NCBI GenBank assembly: GCA_017446095.1
Contig: JAFSRN010000019.1
Span: 101,820-165,819 of the forward strand
Direction: 5' to 3'
DNA length: 64,000 nt
DNA from: Eubacterium sp.
Lineage (GTDB): Bacteria; Bacillota; Clostridia; Oscillospirales; Acutalibacteraceae
The notes under the pieces are model-generated. The model was not told where the DNA came from. It saw only the letters and a program-made list of their open reading frames with translations, and ran no database searches. Each line of letters starts with the position of its first letter. Position 1 is the first letter of the stretch. Position numbers and translations under genes: made by a program. Of this stretch, positions 8,276 through 15,668 are shown piece by piece.

Positions 8276-9789
8276 GCGCTCACCCCCTTGTCAAACTCAA
8301 ACATCAGGGGCGTTTCGTCAATCTTTATGTCAAATAAAACGCTGTTTTCCTTTTCGATAATATCAATTTTCACGCGCTTGATATCGGGCATTTTCTTTTC
8401 AATCAGCGCTTCAAATTCGTCGTATGCATAGAGCAGCGTACCCGACAAGAACGGGATGTCGGACGCGGTATTTATCTCGCCGTCAACGCCCGCTTTTGTC
8501 AGATACGAAAGCGATTCCTTATAAGCAAGGTACAGCTCCGAAAGCGGCGCGGTTTCACTTTTATCCGCCATCAGCATCAGGTTCGTTTTGCGTTTGATAT
8601 AGGCGCCGATAACGCAGACCCAGAGCATATTTTGCTGCCACTTTTCTTCGCTCTTCTCCGCATCAGACACGAGCTTGCGGATTAATTCAGTTTGAGTTTC
8701 AAGCGAAGCGTTCATTCTGTTATAAAGCTTCTGCTGCTCCTCAATTTTCGTTCGCTCCTCTTTGAGCGCGTTTTCCTTCTGCTGAATTTCGGCTTTTTCG
8801 GCAAGCTCGGCGTTCGTTTTTTCAAGCAGCTTTTTCTGCTCGGTAACGGCGGTGTTATCCTCCTGCCAGGTGATTTCACCGCCTGAGATGCTGTGCGAGT
8901 GCTCAATGAAAACGCCGTCACCCTTTTCGAGCGCGGTTTTGTATACTACATTGTTTTCCCTGTCCTTAATCTCCGCGAAAAGATGCGAGCGGTTGAAGAG
9001 CAAATCATATCCCGTATTTGACGGGATAAGCCCCGTTTGCAGGCACGATTCCCAGAACGCCGCAATGCAGAAGCAGAACAGCTCAGTGACGTTGAGAATT
9101 CTGGTGTGTCTGAAATCCGTGAAATTGTAAATGGCAACGCCTGCGAGGGACACGATAATCACCGCAAGCGGAATCATGCCGAGTCTCCTGTTTGCGTTAA
9201 CGGTAGAAAACCGAACGACAATAATAAGCGCAGCGAGCATTAACGAGATAACCCACACAATCGCAATATAGTACAAAACGCCATGGGAATAGTCGTCGCT
9301 CCAATTAACAAAGTTCGGATTGAAGCGAAAGGCAAGCTGATGCCTGTCATTCGTCATAAATCCTGCAATCAGCAGAATTTCGGGAATATATAGCAAATTC
9401 AGTTTGGGACTCAGCCGCTCGGAATCGGCTTTGCCGACGCTCAGCGCAATCATCAGGCTGAAAAGCGGCATCAACAAAATCGGGATATAATATCCGTACC
9501 AGAGTTGGCGCTCTAGCCACTCGCTTTGAAGGAATAAGGAAAACTTAACCGCGCGCTCAATCATCCACAGAAGCATAAACGCACCGAGCAGGGTGAAGTA
9601 GCGCTTCTCTCTGCGCTTGGTTATACGCGACTGAATGCTGACTGTCCAGATAATACAAAGGGAGGAAAAAACCATTGTGCCCGTAAAGCTGAGCGGTTCG
9701 TTCCACGTTACGTTTGCAACTGATCCAAGAACAAAAAACGCAAACAGCAACACTATTGCCGTGATACGGTTACGCAACTTAATCGACAT
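8272..9789 (-). CDS. Multi-pass membrane sensor-like protein with coiled coil (kinase-less partner)
   Basis: A 505-residue protein. Seven or so transmembrane segments fill the first 240 residues, resembling the 7TM sensor region found in front of some clostridial histidine kinases. A long charged coiled coil (about 310-380; KKLLEKTNAELAEKAEIQQK) follows, then a C-terminal domain lacking any H-box or ATP-binding motif. It therefore cannot phosphorylate the regulator itself. It is translationally coupled to the true kinase (ATGA overlap), so it probably senses a signal and controls that kinase through the coiled coil (inference). First gene of the operon. Confidence 0.8.
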   Translation of the reverse strand: MSIKLRNRITAIVLLFAFFVLGSVANVTWNEPLSFTGTMVFSSLCIIWTVSIQSRITKRREKRYFTLLGAFMLLWMIERAVKFSLFLQSEWLERQLWYGYYIPILLMPLFSLMIALSVGKADSERLSPKLNLLYIPEILLIAGFMTNDRHQLAFRFNPNFVNWSDDYSHGVLYYIAIVWVISLMLAALIIVVRFSTVNANRRLGMIPLAVIIVSLAGVAIYNFTDFRHTRILNVTELFCFCIAAFWESCLQTGLIPSNTGYDLLFNRSHLFAEIKDRENNVVYKTALEKGDGVFIEHSHSISGGEITWQEDNTAVTEQKKLLEKTNAELAEKAEIQQKENALKEERTKIEEQQKLYNRMNASLETQTELIRKLVSDAEKSEEKWQQNMLWVCVIGAYIKRKTNLMLMADKSETAPLSELYLAYKESLSYLTKAGVDGEINTASDIPFLSGTLLYAYDEFEALIEKKMPDIKRVKIDIIEKENSVLFDIKIDETPLMFEFDKGVSA

Positions 9790-9819
9790 AGCTTTTCCTC
9801 CTTCATATCATTTTATATT

Positions 9820-9848
9820 ATTATACCTTACTTTCCTTTTCCTTTCAA
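9820..9848 (-). promoter_or_regulatory. Sigma-A promoter of the sensor operon
   Basis: Minus strand TTGAAA, 17-base spacer, perfect TATAAT. The ATG at 9789 lies about 30 bases downstream, with AAGGAGG just before it. Confidence 0.8.
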
Positions 9849-9849
9849 C

Positions 9850-10141
9850 ACAGAAAAGCATTGAGGTCGATTTTTGAGAAATATAAATTTTCCTAAACGC
9901 GATATTTTTCATTACATCCGTTCAGTTTTTCTCAGACGGGGCAACGGTTGTTTTGAAGATTACTATCGACTACGAACGGGAATTGCAAAAACCGAGTCCC
10001 GAAACCCTTGCAAACACTCACTTTTCGTTTTTGACATTTTGCCATAAGCGTCATAAAAAGCGCTTCATAGGATTTTTCAGCAAAAAACCTATGAAATGAA
10101 ACGATAAAAAACCACCCTGCTTTTAGATTAGCAGGGCAGTT
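9850..10141. other. Intergenic region with an inverted repeat
   Basis: No ORF with a ribosome site is visible. The region holds an inverted repeat TTCATAGG/CCTATGAA at 10064-10095 whose arms continue as T5/A5. The terminator of the 10142 gene is at its right end. Nothing else is recognisable. Confidence 0.5.
10104..10140 (-). terminator. Terminator of the DUF6809-type gene
   Basis: CCCTGC/GCAGGG stem with a 10-base loop. On the minus strand it is followed by GGTGGTTTTTTATCG. It starts directly after the stop codon at 10142. Confidence 0.75.
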
Positions 10142-10402
10142 TCATATACATTCTATCATTATTTGTGTTGCCAGCCGATAGCCTTCCTTGAATATCTCCT
10201 CATTAATTATTACAGACAGTTCTTCGGAGTTCATTATGTAATTATCGAATAGTTTTTTCTGTTCTTCAGTCAGCGTTGCTGCAAACTTTTCCTGAGCTTG
10301 AGCGGTTAGTTCTATCAGCTTTTTGTATTCGTGATTGTTTAGCAACTTTTCAGACTCGCACGGGTTTATGTTGCCGTGATACAGATTTTCAAGAGTAGTC
10401 AT
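10142..10402 (-). CDS. Small DUF6809-like protein of phage/ICE type
   Basis: An 86-residue protein starting MTTLENLYHGNINPCESEKL and ending EEIFKEGYRLATQIMIECI. This start and end match the DUF6809 family, small helical proteins found in prophages and conjugative elements of Firmicutes, of unknown function. The ATG at 10402 has AAGGGGTGA in front. Further upstream in-frame codons overlap the previous gene and lack a ribosome site. The stop of the upstream gene is 4 bases away, so the two are co-translated. No other phage genes are adjacent, so this is likely a remnant. Confidence 0.75.
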   Translation of the reverse strand: MTTLENLYHGNINPCESEKLLNNHEYKKLIELTAQAQEKFAATLTEEQKKLFDNYIMNSEELSVIINEEIFKEGYRLATQIMIECI

Positions 10403-10406
10403 TGTA

Positions 10407-10679
10407 TCACCCCTTGTGGTACTTGAAGTTTCCTGTCCACTTGCCGCACGGGCACGACCACGCTTCGTAACCATAAGGGCATCGCTTAACATATTCTTCC
10501 CAAGTGATTTCACCGTCTTCGTACTGACGGTTATATTCGTTCATAACCTTGTCTACGTGCCTGCGTAGCGCCTTTTTAGACTTGAACCACTTACCATTAC
10601 CCTTTGGCATATAGTGCTTATGCATGTGTTTTTTCTTCTTTTTATGCTTTTTATTCCTGCGGAATGAATTATATTTCAC
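10407..10679 (-). CDS. Small lysine-rich protein with C-terminal cysteine cluster (hypothetical)
   Basis: A 90-residue, very basic protein. The first 25 residues are Lys/His-rich (RRNKKHKKKKKHMHKHY), a helical middle has KKALRRHVDKVMNEYNRQYE, and the end has CPYGYEAWSCPCGKW, which could bind a metal. The family is not recognised. It is coupled to the DUF6809-like gene, which suggests a shared mobile-element origin. The ribosome site is poor because hairpin repeats (10680-10805) begin right at its start. Confidence 0.6.
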   Translation of the reverse strand: MKYNSFRRNKKHKKKKKHMHKHYMPKGNGKWFKSKKALRRHVDKVMNEYNRQYEDGEITWEEYVKRCPYGYEAWSCPCGKWTGNFKYHKG

Positions 10680-10805
10680 TTTTTGCGCAGCAAAAAATTC
10701 ATGATGGCGCAGCCATTATTTCATGCTCGGCTGAAGCCGAGTATTTCATTAAAAGTTACCGTCACCAAACAAATCAGGGCATCCGAACGGACGCCCTGTT
10801 TTATT
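10680..10805. repeat. Mini-hairpins joined by ATTTCAT/AATTCAT linkers
   Basis: A row of short palindromes (TTTTTGCGCAGCAAAAA, ATGGCGCAGCCAT, CTCGGCTGAAGCCGAG) separated by AATTCATG or ATTTCAT linkers, then a hairpin AGGGCATCC/GGACGCCCT at about 10780-10798. The same first hairpin appears in opposite orientation near 14070, and the linker style recurs at 18450-18600. No coding potential. Confidence 0.8.
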
Positions 10806-10866
10806 AAATTTATTGAGTTTAGCTCACTTCGCCGCTGAGGGCGTTTGCCCTCCCGTAACTGTGTTA

Positions 10867-11022
10867 TTAAAGCTCGATTGTCCAGCTCGTATTTCTGTAA
10901 TAAACGCTGTGAAGCTGGTCGCCCATCGTGTTGAAATCGTCGCCGCCTGAAGCGGTGAGAACGTCGGGCGTGTTCTGTTTTACAACCCTGAATTCGGGTT
11001 CGATGTATTTACTGTTGTTCAT
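10867..11022 (-). CDS. 51-residue peptide coupled to secreted beta-helix protein (peptide A)
   Basis: A 51-residue peptide, MNNSKYIEPEFRVVKQNTPD then VLTASGGDDF, ending YYRNTSWTIEL. It has no signal peptide and no cysteine. Its ATG lies 12 bases after the stop of the 885-residue secreted protein, and TAAGGAGGGG overlaps that stop codon. The 51-residue peptide at 15500 has the same length, context and an EPEF-VV...DV-T-S core. Peptides of this style (xEPxFxVV...EDVITTS) are common in gut Clostridia and usually go unannotated. Function unknown; a modified or secreted peptide is possible (inference). Confidence 0.75.
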   Translation of the reverse strand: MNNSKYIEPEFRVVKQNTPDVLTASGGDDFNTMGDQLHSVYYRNTSWTIEL

Positions 11023-11034
11023 ACTCTCCCCTCC

Positions 11035-13692
11035 TTATGCAGTTGTAAAGTAGTCGTTTGCGTATTGGTTGTACATATAAATCGACTTAACGAGCGAGCG
11101 GAGCTGATTAACCTTCTCGGGCTCATCGAAATCGTCGGCGCTCGTCGTGTCGCGCAGCACCGTGTAGCAGTACGCAATCGCGCTGTAATTGATTGTCGCG
11201 CTTTGGTTTGTGGACTTGTCTGTAATCGTGAGATGGAACGCGTTGTCGAGGTTTGCGGACTCGATACCCTTTACCTCGATGAACGAGCCTGAATTAGCAG
11301 TGTTGAAGCCTGCGGTAGGTCTGCTGCTGCCGAACCAGGCGTCCTCGCCCTCAGTGTCAACCGACACGCTGACGGTGTAGTTTTCGGGGTCGACAGCCTT
11401 CTCGTCAAAGTAGAAGCGAACCTCCGTATTTGACAGCGACATCAGCGAGGTTTCCGTAATCTCAAACGGCAGAGTGCCCTCTACGTTTGCAACGGGTCTT
11501 GCTGTGACCGTGCTTTCGTTAACCGTGCCCGAAATCGTCTTCGCGCCGGTGTTGATTGCAACGTTTCTGACGTCGTGGAAATAGCGCAGATTACTGTCGA
11601 ATTCGTCGAAATAATACTTGCCGCCGCCGACTCTTTCAACAACGCTCTTGTCCGCCATATCGGACGTGTTGTAGTTGAAGTATTTCTGCGCCGCGGTAGC
11701 GTAGTCGGTAAGCGCCTTGCACACCTCGGCAGCCTTGTCCCACTTTGCAACAACCTCGGGGTCGGCTGTCATTTCGTGCATTGTGATTGCTTGGCCTATA
11801 ATATCGTCGCAGTACTGCCACATCGAGTAATTAGCGTCGTAAAGCTTCGTGCCCGCGCCGTTATACAGCGTAATCTTGATGTTCTCCGTGAGCTGCGCAG
11901 GTGCGGATTCAATGGTGAATCTGTAGGTGCCGTCCTCGTTCGGAGTAATGTCCTTGATGTTGCGCCTCTCGTCGGCAAACTGCGTGCTGTATGTAATCGG
12001 ATTGTGGTTGTAATTGAGCATTACGTAAGCGTTTTCCTTGTCGCTCGCGTTCGGCAGATAGTAGTCAACGTCGAGGTCGAAGTTGATGTCGACCGAATCC
12101 TTCGTAGTGAGCGAAACCAAATTGTTCGGCTCACGCATAATGCGAACGAGCCTTGCCTCCGTTTCATCCTCGCTCAAATCAGCGTACCACGTGTCGTGGT
12201 CGGAGGTGAACAGCGTGTTCGGATTTGCGCTGTTGTAGGTGGTGTAGCCGCTCGTGAGCTTCGTCGCAGAGGCGTCGTCCTCCGCAGCCGAATCGCTGAT
12301 ACCGTCGTCGCGCAGCAGCGGGTCTGTCAGACCGATGCTCGAGCCTTCAAGGCTACCCGTAACGTTTACGAGTTTACTCGTTGAGTAGATGTTGAGGTTG
12401 TTGGTAACGCCGTTCCACGTGTTGCTCTGAATCGTGTTCGCACCCTTAATATTAAGCGTTGAATTGTTGTCGTAGTAAACGCCTGCGCCCTTATCTTCGC
12501 TTGTATTGCCGGTGATTGTGCAGCCGTCAACAGTTGCGTTACACCAAAAGCCCATAACGCATATTCCGCCGCCGTTGCCTGCTGCGTCGTTGCCTGAAAT
12601 AGTCGCATCTTTGAACATCAGTGAGTTTCTGCAAGACATCGCTAATATACCTGCGCCGTAGTACGAGCCGTTACCGGAAACGGTACCGCCGTTTAAGAAC
12701 AAACCTGCACTGCTGACCGGATTATAAGGCGGTGTTGTATAAGCAATTGCACTTGCAAAAGCATAATACTGACCTGAAACAAGAATACCGCCGCCTAAAT
12801 CTGCGTCATTGTTGCTGATAGTACCGCCGTTAATTGTAACGCTGCTGTCAAGATATCCGCTCGGGTATGAAGTTGCAGTCTTTACAAGCGCGATACCGCC
12901 GCCGCCTGTCATAGCTTCGTTGTTTAAAACGTAGCAGCCTGTGATTGTGCCCGAATTCATTGTGAATACCGAACCCTTTGAAACAAACACGCCGCCGCCT
13001 AAAGCAGGTAATGTGCGGGTGTCACCGCTGGGACAGGTACCTGCCGGGCAGTCTGTATCGGCAAAACAGCTGCTGATTGTACCGCCGTCCATAATGAAGG
13101 TTGAGCCTACAGATACTGCAACGCCGCCGCCGTAACATACGGAACCGCCGCTAATGCCGCAGTCGTCAATCGTGCCGCCGTACATATGGAACGTTGAACC
13201 GTAATAAACGGAAACACCGCCGCCGAACGTATTGTTGCCAACAAAATCCGTTACGGTTGTGCCTGCGTACATATTGCAGGTCGCGCCGTTATTGAGTTCA
13301 ATACCCTTCGCGCCGTCTCCGCTGTTCCTGTCACCCTGCAGAACAAGCGTATTGCTTGCATCCGTGCTGTCGCCGAGATTAAGCGTTACGCCGTTATCAA
13401 CACCAACTGCTCCGCTTGTAGTTGCAGAAAGGCTGATCGTGTGACCGTTACCGATAATCGTTGTAACCGTTCCCGACTTACTTAACGAGAAGCCTTCAAC
13501 AGTGATGTCATCCTCCAGGCTGATAATGTAGTCGCCGCCGTCTGACGCGTTGATAAACGTGCAGGCTTCTAACAAGCTTGCGCCCGTCGCGACGTTGATA
13601 GTCGTTGTGTCCGCGAGTGCCGTGAGCGGCATTGATGACATAACCAGCACAAGGGACAGAATAATGCCTGCGATTTTTGTCGTCCTTTTCAT
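11035..13692 (-). CDS. Large secreted beta-helix surface protein (paralogue A)
   Basis: 885 residues from the ATG at 13692 (AAAGGGG ribosome site). A signal peptide (MKRTTKIAGIILSLVLVMSS) precedes a right-handed beta-helix region (about 30-440) of polymorphic-type repeats, e.g. GGGVSVYYGSTFHMYGGTID and GGGVAVSVGSTFIMDGGTIS. The last 370 residues form a C-terminal region with ALTDYATAAQKYFNYNTSDM and an ending SLVKSIYMYNQYANDYFTTA, shared in layout with the protein at 15669. No LPxTG sorting signal is present, so anchoring is by another route or it is released. Probably an adhesin or polysaccharide-binding protein. Coupled to peptide A. Confidence 0.85.
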   Translation of the reverse strand: MKRTTKIAGIILSLVLVMSSMPLTALADTTTINVATGASLLEACTFINASDGGDYIISLEDDITVEGFSLSKSGTVTTIIGNGHTISLSATTSGAVGVDNGVTLNLGDSTDASNTLVLQGDRNSGDGAKGIELNNGATCNMYAGTTVTDFVGNNTFGGGVSVYYGSTFHMYGGTIDDCGISGGSVCYGGGVAVSVGSTFIMDGGTISSCFADTDCPAGTCPSGDTRTLPALGGGVFVSKGSVFTMNSGTITGCYVLNNEAMTGGGGIALVKTATSYPSGYLDSSVTINGGTISNNDADLGGGILVSGQYYAFASAIAYTTPPYNPVSSAGLFLNGGTVSGNGSYYGAGILAMSCRNSLMFKDATISGNDAAGNGGGICVMGFWCNATVDGCTITGNTSEDKGAGVYYDNNSTLNIKGANTIQSNTWNGVTNNLNIYSTSKLVNVTGSLEGSSIGLTDPLLRDDGISDSAAEDDASATKLTSGYTTYNSANPNTLFTSDHDTWYADLSEDETEARLVRIMREPNNLVSLTTKDSVDINFDLDVDYYLPNASDKENAYVMLNYNHNPITYSTQFADERRNIKDITPNEDGTYRFTIESAPAQLTENIKITLYNGAGTKLYDANYSMWQYCDDIIGQAITMHEMTADPEVVAKWDKAAEVCKALTDYATAAQKYFNYNTSDMADKSVVERVGGGKYYFDEFDSNLRYFHDVRNVAINTGAKTISGTVNESTVTARPVANVEGTLPFEITETSLMSLSNTEVRFYFDEKAVDPENYTVSVSVDTEGEDAWFGSSRPTAGFNTANSGSFIEVKGIESANLDNAFHLTITDKSTNQSATINYSAIAYCYTVLRDTTSADDFDEPEKVNQLRSLVKSIYMYNQYANDYFTTA

Positions 13693-13787
13693 ATCATTTC
13701 CCCTTTCGTCTTTGCATTGACCTTCGTAACCCCACGAAACAAAGGAATAAGTAGACATATTTCAGTAATTATTCTATTACACGATAT

Positions 13788-13816
13788 ATTATAGCATTTC
13801 GTCCATTATTATTAAA
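13788..13816 (-). promoter_or_regulatory. Promoter of secreted protein A
   Basis: An extended -10 (TGCTATAAT) on the minus strand, with a weak TTTAAT -35 after 17 bases. The -35 overlaps an AAATAGAC half-site (13814-13821) that recurs in a nearby inverted repeat. Confidence 0.55.
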
Positions 13817-13840
13817 TAGACATTTTACGTGTAATTGTAC

Positions 13841-13863
13841 AAATAGACGTATTTCGTCTATTT
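13841..13863. promoter_or_regulatory. Candidate operator: AAATAGACG inverted repeat
   Basis: AAATAGACG (13841-13849) and CGTCTATTT (13855-13863) form a perfect 9-bp inverted repeat. A further AAATAGAC half-site at 13814-13821 overlaps the -35 of the promoter for the secreted protein. The layout suits a dimeric regulator; no binding protein is identified. Confidence 0.4.
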
Positions 13864-14154
13864 GACGAATTTGGCAAAAATTTGGCAAAAAAAATAAAAA
13901 AAGACAGTACATTCTGCACAAATATTCCGCCGAAATTTCGTATAAACAACCATAATAATTGTGCGTGCGATTCGTGAATTGTTCAATCGGGGTACGACCC
14001 CAATTGAACAATTTGAACATAAAAAAAACAGGGCAGAAATTACTCTACCCTGCGCCATCATGAATTTTTTTGCTGCGCAAAAAGTGAAATAAAATTCATT
14101 TATGTTTGCCTGCGGCAAATTATAAAAAGGTAGCCTTGCGGGCTACCTTTTGCT
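13864..14154. other. Intergenic region with hairpins and mini-hairpin repeats
   Basis: Three structures, no credible gene: an inverted repeat ATTGTTCAAT/ATTGAACAAT at about 13977-14010; a minus-strand terminator (CAGGG/CCCTG, 8 T) at 14023-14053; and mini-hairpins with AATTCAT linkers (14060-14120) that are the inverted version of those at 10680. Confidence 0.6.
14124..14151 (-). terminator. Terminator of the RibU-like gene at 14155
   Basis: AAAAGGTAGCC/GGGCTACCTTTT with a short TTGC loop directly after the stop codon. A-rich on the left and T-rich on the right, so it can act in both directions. Confidence 0.75.
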
Positions 14155-15336
14155 TTATTTTTTCTGTGAGTTTTGCTGCTGCTTTTTCATCGTTTCTACG
14201 TCCTCGGGGTCGAGCGTGGGACGATAGAAAAGTATTTTGCTGAGCCATTTGAATATAATTGCTACAATCACGGTTACAGCAATGTACTTGAGGAACGTAA
14301 ACGGCAGGTTGTAAATCAGCACGCCGCGAGAGAGAGTAGGAATTTCCGTAATAATACCGTTCAGCGGTGCAGGCAGGTGGCTGTTGAGCGCACGCAGCGC
14401 GTCGTTGTAAATAACTAAATACGATTCCGCTGTGTATCCGTATGCGCCGAACTGACGGAAAATCATCGGCTGTGCAATCTTTGTAACAGTAAAGTACGAA
14501 ATCGGGGTTGCAACCAGCGCACCGATTAAGCCGCTTTTAAAAATCATTTTGCCGCGGTTGTCACGAACACCCTCGGGGTCCTCCATCATACGCTTTTCAA
14601 TCGCCATTGGGGAGAACATTCCGCGCGCAAAGATAAAGCTTGCCACGCCTACAAATGCCGAGTCCATAATCGCGTTTGATATTGCCGTTGCGGCTACGGC
14701 GTCGCCCATAATAATAGCAAATAATCCGTTTTTAATAAGCACTATCGCAACGCCCGCGATAGGTCCGAACGAAACCGCTGCAAGCAGTTCGGGAATTGCG
14801 GACAAATCAGTCCTTATCATATTTGGCATAAGCGGAAGTCTGAACGTTATAAGTTGCAGCAAAAACGCTGTTATAGCAAGGACTGCACAGGTTGCGATGT
14901 TGCGGATAACAATCTTTTTGAACACCTTGTCGTCCTCGTCCTCGTTGGCGAGCGGTTTTGCTTCAACATCGCTTGAAAACGACACTGTGCCGCCCTCGCT
15001 GCCCTGTGATAACTTGAGTGTAGACGCGGGCTTTGCGTTAGATTTGCGTTCGCTTTCGACTTGTTTTTTTGCCGCTTCTTTTTCGGCAGCCTCTTTTTTA
15101 ACAGCCTCGCGCTTTGCGATTCTTTCCTTCGCGGTGTAGTCGCCTTCAATCATTTCAAGGGCGTCCTTCATCTCCTGCTCGCGCTCAAGCATTTCGAGAT
15201 AACGCGCTCTGCCGCTTAAGCCTTCCGCGCCGCGGTTATCGCCGGAGGAAGACCTGTAGCCGCCTCTGTCGTCCTTATCCCTGATATATCTGGAGTTAGA
15301 GCCGGAGCCCTTATCTTTAATATATTTAGATTCCAT
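14155..15336 (-). CDS. RibU-like ECF transporter S-component with charged N-terminal extension (paralogue 1)
   Basis: 393 residues from the ATG at 15336 (AGGGGAT ribosome site). About 145 residues of charged, low-complexity sequence (SKYIKDKGSGSNSRYIRDKD, KREAVKKEAAEKEAAKKQ) precede a six-segment membrane domain. That domain has the RibU-family signature LPLMPNMIRTDLSAIPELLA and FGPIAGVAIVLIKNG. RibU-type S-components capture riboflavin and work with the EcfAA'T energising module, which is absent here. The long cytoplasmic N-terminus is unusual for the family. The paralogue at 18885 shares it and the C-terminal YNLPFTFLKY-type motif. It follows peptide B by 163 bases and may be in its operon. 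Confidence 0.75.
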   Translation of the reverse strand: MESKYIKDKGSGSNSRYIRDKDDRGGYRSSSGDNRGAEGLSGRARYLEMLEREQEMKDALEMIEGDYTAKERIAKREAVKKEAAEKEAAKKQVESERKSNAKPASTLKLSQGSEGGTVSFSSDVEAKPLANEDEDDKVFKKIVIRNIATCAVLAITAFLLQLITFRLPLMPNMIRTDLSAIPELLAAVSFGPIAGVAIVLIKNGLFAIIMGDAVAATAISNAIMDSAFVGVASFIFARGMFSPMAIEKRMMEDPEGVRDNRGKMIFKSGLIGALVATPISYFTVTKIAQPMIFRQFGAYGYTAESYLVIYNDALRALNSHLPAPLNGIITEIPTLSRGVLIYNLPFTFLKYIAVTVIVAIIFKWLSKILFYRPTLDPEDVETMKKQQQNSQKK

Positions 15337-15460
15337 ATAATATCCCCTGTTTGTTATTTTTTGCTCGCGGAGCGATGCCGTCACCGTTCCCTACGGATTG
15401 TGCTTTAATGCAGGGAACGCTGACCGCAGCGTTCCAAAACGGAATTGTTATACACCAATC

Positions 15461-15490
15461 AGGGCTGCCCTGTTACGGGCAGCCCCTTTT
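15461..15490. terminator. Hairpin after peptide B
   Basis: GGGCTGCCC/GGGCAGCCC stem with the T run on the plus strand. On the minus strand it is followed only by TGATTGG, so termination there would be weak and could allow partial read-through into the RibU-like gene. Confidence 0.5.
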
Positions 15491-15499
15491 GTTGTAAAT

Positions 15500-15655
15500 T
15501 TATGAGCCGGTGTAAGGTCCAAAATTAGCAAGTGATGCCGGACCGGTCTCAAACACACCGCTCGTGATAGATTTCGGATCAGATGTTGTGATAACATCCT
15601 CAGTGGAGGTATTCACAACTTTGAATTCGGGTTCTTTGTATTCAAACTTTGTCAT
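15500..15655 (-). CDS. 51-residue peptide coupled to secreted beta-helix protein (peptide B)
   Basis: A 51-residue peptide: MTKFEYKEPEFKVVNTSTED then VITTSDPKSITSGVF, ending FGPYTGS. No signal peptide and no cysteine. The stop codon of the 915-residue secreted protein is fused to its ribosome site (TAAGGAGG), 13 bases before the ATG, the same arrangement as for peptide A. Both are 51 residues with the EPEF[RK]VV...DV[LI]T[AT]S core while the C-terminal halves diverge, as expected if the conserved half is a recognition region (inference). Function unknown. Confidence 0.8.
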   Translation of the reverse strand: MTKFEYKEPEFKVVNTSTEDVITTSDPKSITSGVFETGPASLANFGPYTGS

Positions 15656-15668
15656 TGTGTTTACCTCC

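Noticed and set aside
9850-10100. Small-RNA gene between the sensor operon and the DUF6809-like gene
   Set aside because: An inverted repeat is present, but no promoter and terminator pair in the right order was found.
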